Positions 51,663-52,831 of a stretch of DNA of 52,831 nucleotides are shown piece by piece. The DNA is from Chitinophagaceae bacterium (GTDB taxonomy: Bacteria; Bacteroidota; Bacteroidia; Chitinophagales; Chitinophagaceae). Location of the stretch: contig CANBSH010000010.1 of NCBI GenBank assembly GCA_947372105.1, positions 1 through 52,831 of the forward strand, in the 5' to 3' direction. The notes under the pieces were generated by a model. It was given only the letters and a program-made list of their open reading frames with translations. It was not told where the DNA came from and ran no database searches. Position 1 is the first letter of the stretch. The number at the start of each line of letters is the position of its first letter. The translations under genes were made by a program, and so were the position numbers.

Positions 51663-52409
51663 ATGGAAAAAAGCTACTGGGAAAAAATCGCCCCCACTTA
51701 CGAAACCGAAATTTTTGATGTGCTTAAAAATGATAAGCATGGAAAAATAGTAAAAGCGATACAATCCTTTGCTAGCAAGGGCAGTAGCATCATTGACATT
51801 GGATGTGCCGTGGGTAAGTGGTTACCCGTGATTGCCCCTATTTTTAAAAGCGTAAAGGCAATTGATATTTCTTCTAAAAATTTAAAGACCGCTGCAGCAA
51901 AATATCCCGAATATGAAAATGTTCAATACGAGCGTATTGACATGAGTGCTAAAAAAATCAAAGCTCAAAAATACGACGCGGCCATTTGTATTAATGCAAT
52001 CCTAACCGAATCACTTCCTAAGCGAAATTTATTTTTCAAACACATGACCAGCTTTATAAAAAAAGGAGGGCATTTAGTTTTAGTGGTGCCTTCTTTGGAG
52101 TCCAAACTATTCAGTCACATCATAGCAAACAAATGGAATGTGGATGATGCCAAAAATGATATTCCCCCAACAGGCAAAAGAGCCATAGCTCAAATGCATT
52201 ACATGAAAAATGGAGTAACAGATATTGATGATGTACCCACCAAACATTTTTTAAAAGAAGAATTGGAGCTCTTATTAAACTTAGAAGGATTCACCGTACA
52301 AAAAATAGAAAAAATTGAATACCAGTGGAGTACCGAATTTCACAAAGCTCCAAAATGGTTAAAGGATCCCAAGCCTTGGGACTGGATGGTAAAAGCTCAA
52401 TTGAAATAA
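51663..52409 (+). CDS. Class I SAM-dependent methyltransferase
   Basis: A 248-residue cytosolic methyltransferase. N-terminal YWEKIAPTYETEIFDVLKND, SAM-binding motif IIDIGCAVGKWLPVIAPIF (about 40-58), acidic loop AIDISSKNL, and the later strand YDAAICINAIL. The C-terminal half resembles small-molecule or lipid methyltransferases, but the acceptor is unknown. The start is the ATG at 51663. It stands alone between the RRM gene terminator and the repeat-rich region beside the rRNA operon. Confidence 0.85.
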   Translation: MEKSYWEKIAPTYETEIFDVLKNDKHGKIVKAIQSFASKGSSIIDIGCAVGKWLPVIAPIFKSVKAIDISSKNLKTAAAKYPEYENVQYERIDMSAKKIKAQKYDAAICINAILTESLPKRNLFFKHMTSFIKKGGHLVLVVPSLESKLFSHIIANKWNVDDAKNDIPPTGKRAIAQMHYMKNGVTDIDDVPTKHFLKEELELLLNLEGFTVQKIEKIEYQWSTEFHKAPKWLKDPKPWDWMVKAQLK

Positions 52410-52429
52410 ATTCATACAAGAAAATTCAT

Positions 52430-52493
52430 ATTACTTTTTTTACAAGGATCTCAGATTACTATTCTTACAAGTATAACCGATTACTTTTTTAAG
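52430..52493. repeat. Three degenerate direct repeats with a 25-base period
   Basis: Copies of ATTACTNTTNTTACAAG start at 52430, 52455 and 52480, the last lacking the middle of the tail. They lie in the 289-base gap between the methyltransferase gene and the 5S rRNA gene. No open reading frame is convincing here. Confidence 0.6.
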
Positions 52494-52521
52494 AAATCAA
52501 ATATCTATAAAATTATTATTT

Positions 52522-52655
52522 AGGTAATCAACAATTAAGAGATATTGAAGAAATCTCTCATGTAGGCGCAAATCATGTAGGTAAAATTATACAGGTAGAA
52601 TTTTATAGGTAATCAAAATTTCAGAAACCTTGAAGAACTTTCATATAGGTGCAAA
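52522..52655. repeat. Imperfect ~50-bp direct repeat beside the rRNA operon
   Basis: Copy A (52522-52572) and copy B (52607-52655) share AGGTAATCAA at the start, TTGAAGAA in the middle and a CAT-TAGG-GCAAA end, with substitutions and a small indel between. The spacer also repeats the CATGTAGGTAA theme. It sits directly downstream of the rRNA terminator on the minus strand. Confidence 0.65.
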
Positions 52656-52688
52656 AAAAAATCCTTCCTGAAATAAATCAGAAAGGAT
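52653..52688 (-). terminator. Intrinsic terminator of the rRNA operon
   Basis: On the minus strand ATCCTTTCTGA pairs with TCAGGAAGGAT (one U-G pair), followed by a run of eight Ts (52653-52660). It begins about 10 bases after the 5S 3' end. Confidence 0.93.
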
Positions 52689-52698
52689 CTTTAATAAA

Positions 52699-52810
<112 letters not shown>

Positions 52811-52831
52811 ACGGTAATTTTATCGGATGTT

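Noticed and set aside
52522..52680. Short peptides readable from the two 50-base repeats, e.g. NQQLRDIEEISHVGANHVGK
   Set aside because: No start codon or conserved family; the two copies are in different frames, so they do not form one gene. Kept only as a repeat observation.

Overview
The window is a stretch of ordinary bacterial chromosome, almost certainly from a member of the Bacteroidota and most likely the Chitinophagaceae side of that phylum. The evidence is AT-rich DNA, very dense genes, several protein families typical of Bacteroidota (Porin_10-type porin, DUF5689 lipoprotein, rhodanese-thioredoxin fusion, Mrp without a CxxC motif, long-form IspH), and many exact copies of the Bacteroidota -7 promoter box TAnnTTTG just upstream of genes. 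There are no insertion sequences, integrases, prophage genes, CRISPR arrays or tRNAs, and nothing that looks like a genomic island. No gap between genes exceeds 300 bases.

Layout. 1-6.7 kb (minus): a truncated outer-membrane porin, purine nucleoside phosphorylase, a TetA-like MFS transporter and ClpB. 6.9-8.2 kb (plus): a small pore-loop membrane protein translationally overlapped with queG. 8.2-11.5 kb (minus): sppA, an ABC-2 permease and an SRPBCC protein. 11.6-17.5 kb: folK, a deoxynucleoside kinase, an MFS transporter and gcvP (plus), with a YkgJ-type cysteine-cluster gene (minus). 17.6-20.2 kb (minus): an XRE-like regulator and an Uup-type ABC-F ATPase. 20.3-25.6 kb: ispH, cmk, mrp, a carboxypeptidase-regulatory-like exported protein, 3-hydroxybutyryl-CoA dehydrogenase and a yigZ homologue. 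25.7-31.9 kb: prmC, exbB/exbD, pepT, a SlyD-like FKBP, fmt, the rhodanese-thioredoxin fusion and an RlpA-like protein. 32-36.9 kb (minus): an rRNA m5C methyltransferase, a second methyltransferase, folA, thyA and proline dehydrogenase. 37-43 kb: dipeptide epimerase, acyl-CoA thioesterase, PlsC-like acyltransferase, HAD phosphatase, polyprenyl synthase and recJ. 43-49.6 kb: htpG, then a DUF5689 lipoprotein with a TonB-dependent receptor-like barrel, divergent from an exported EEP-family nuclease/phosphatase. 49.7-52.8 kb: rpsF-rpsR-rplI, an RRM protein, a methyltransferase, a patch of degenerate repeats and the 5S rRNA end of an rRNA operon (minus) that continues beyond the window.

Genes that work together: thyA and folA form the thymidylate/folate cycle, with folK earlier in folate synthesis and gcvP and fmt as one-carbon users. 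ExbB/ExbD would energise TonB-dependent transport, and the receptor-like barrel, DUF5689 lipoprotein and exported nuclease look like one outer-membrane scavenging locus. ClpB, HtpG and the FKBP are folding factors.

The most interesting observations are small-scale. A recurring arrangement places a -7 box exactly four bases before the start codon, implying leaderless or near-leaderless mRNAs. The yigZ homologue has this arrangement but with ATA where ATG should be, embedded in a perfect inverted repeat. A two-helix protein has potassium-channel-like pore architecture but an altered filter. Structured leaders precede rpsF and rplI, and a degenerate repeat patch lies beside the rRNA operon. I found no clear sign of a large undescribed multi-gene system.
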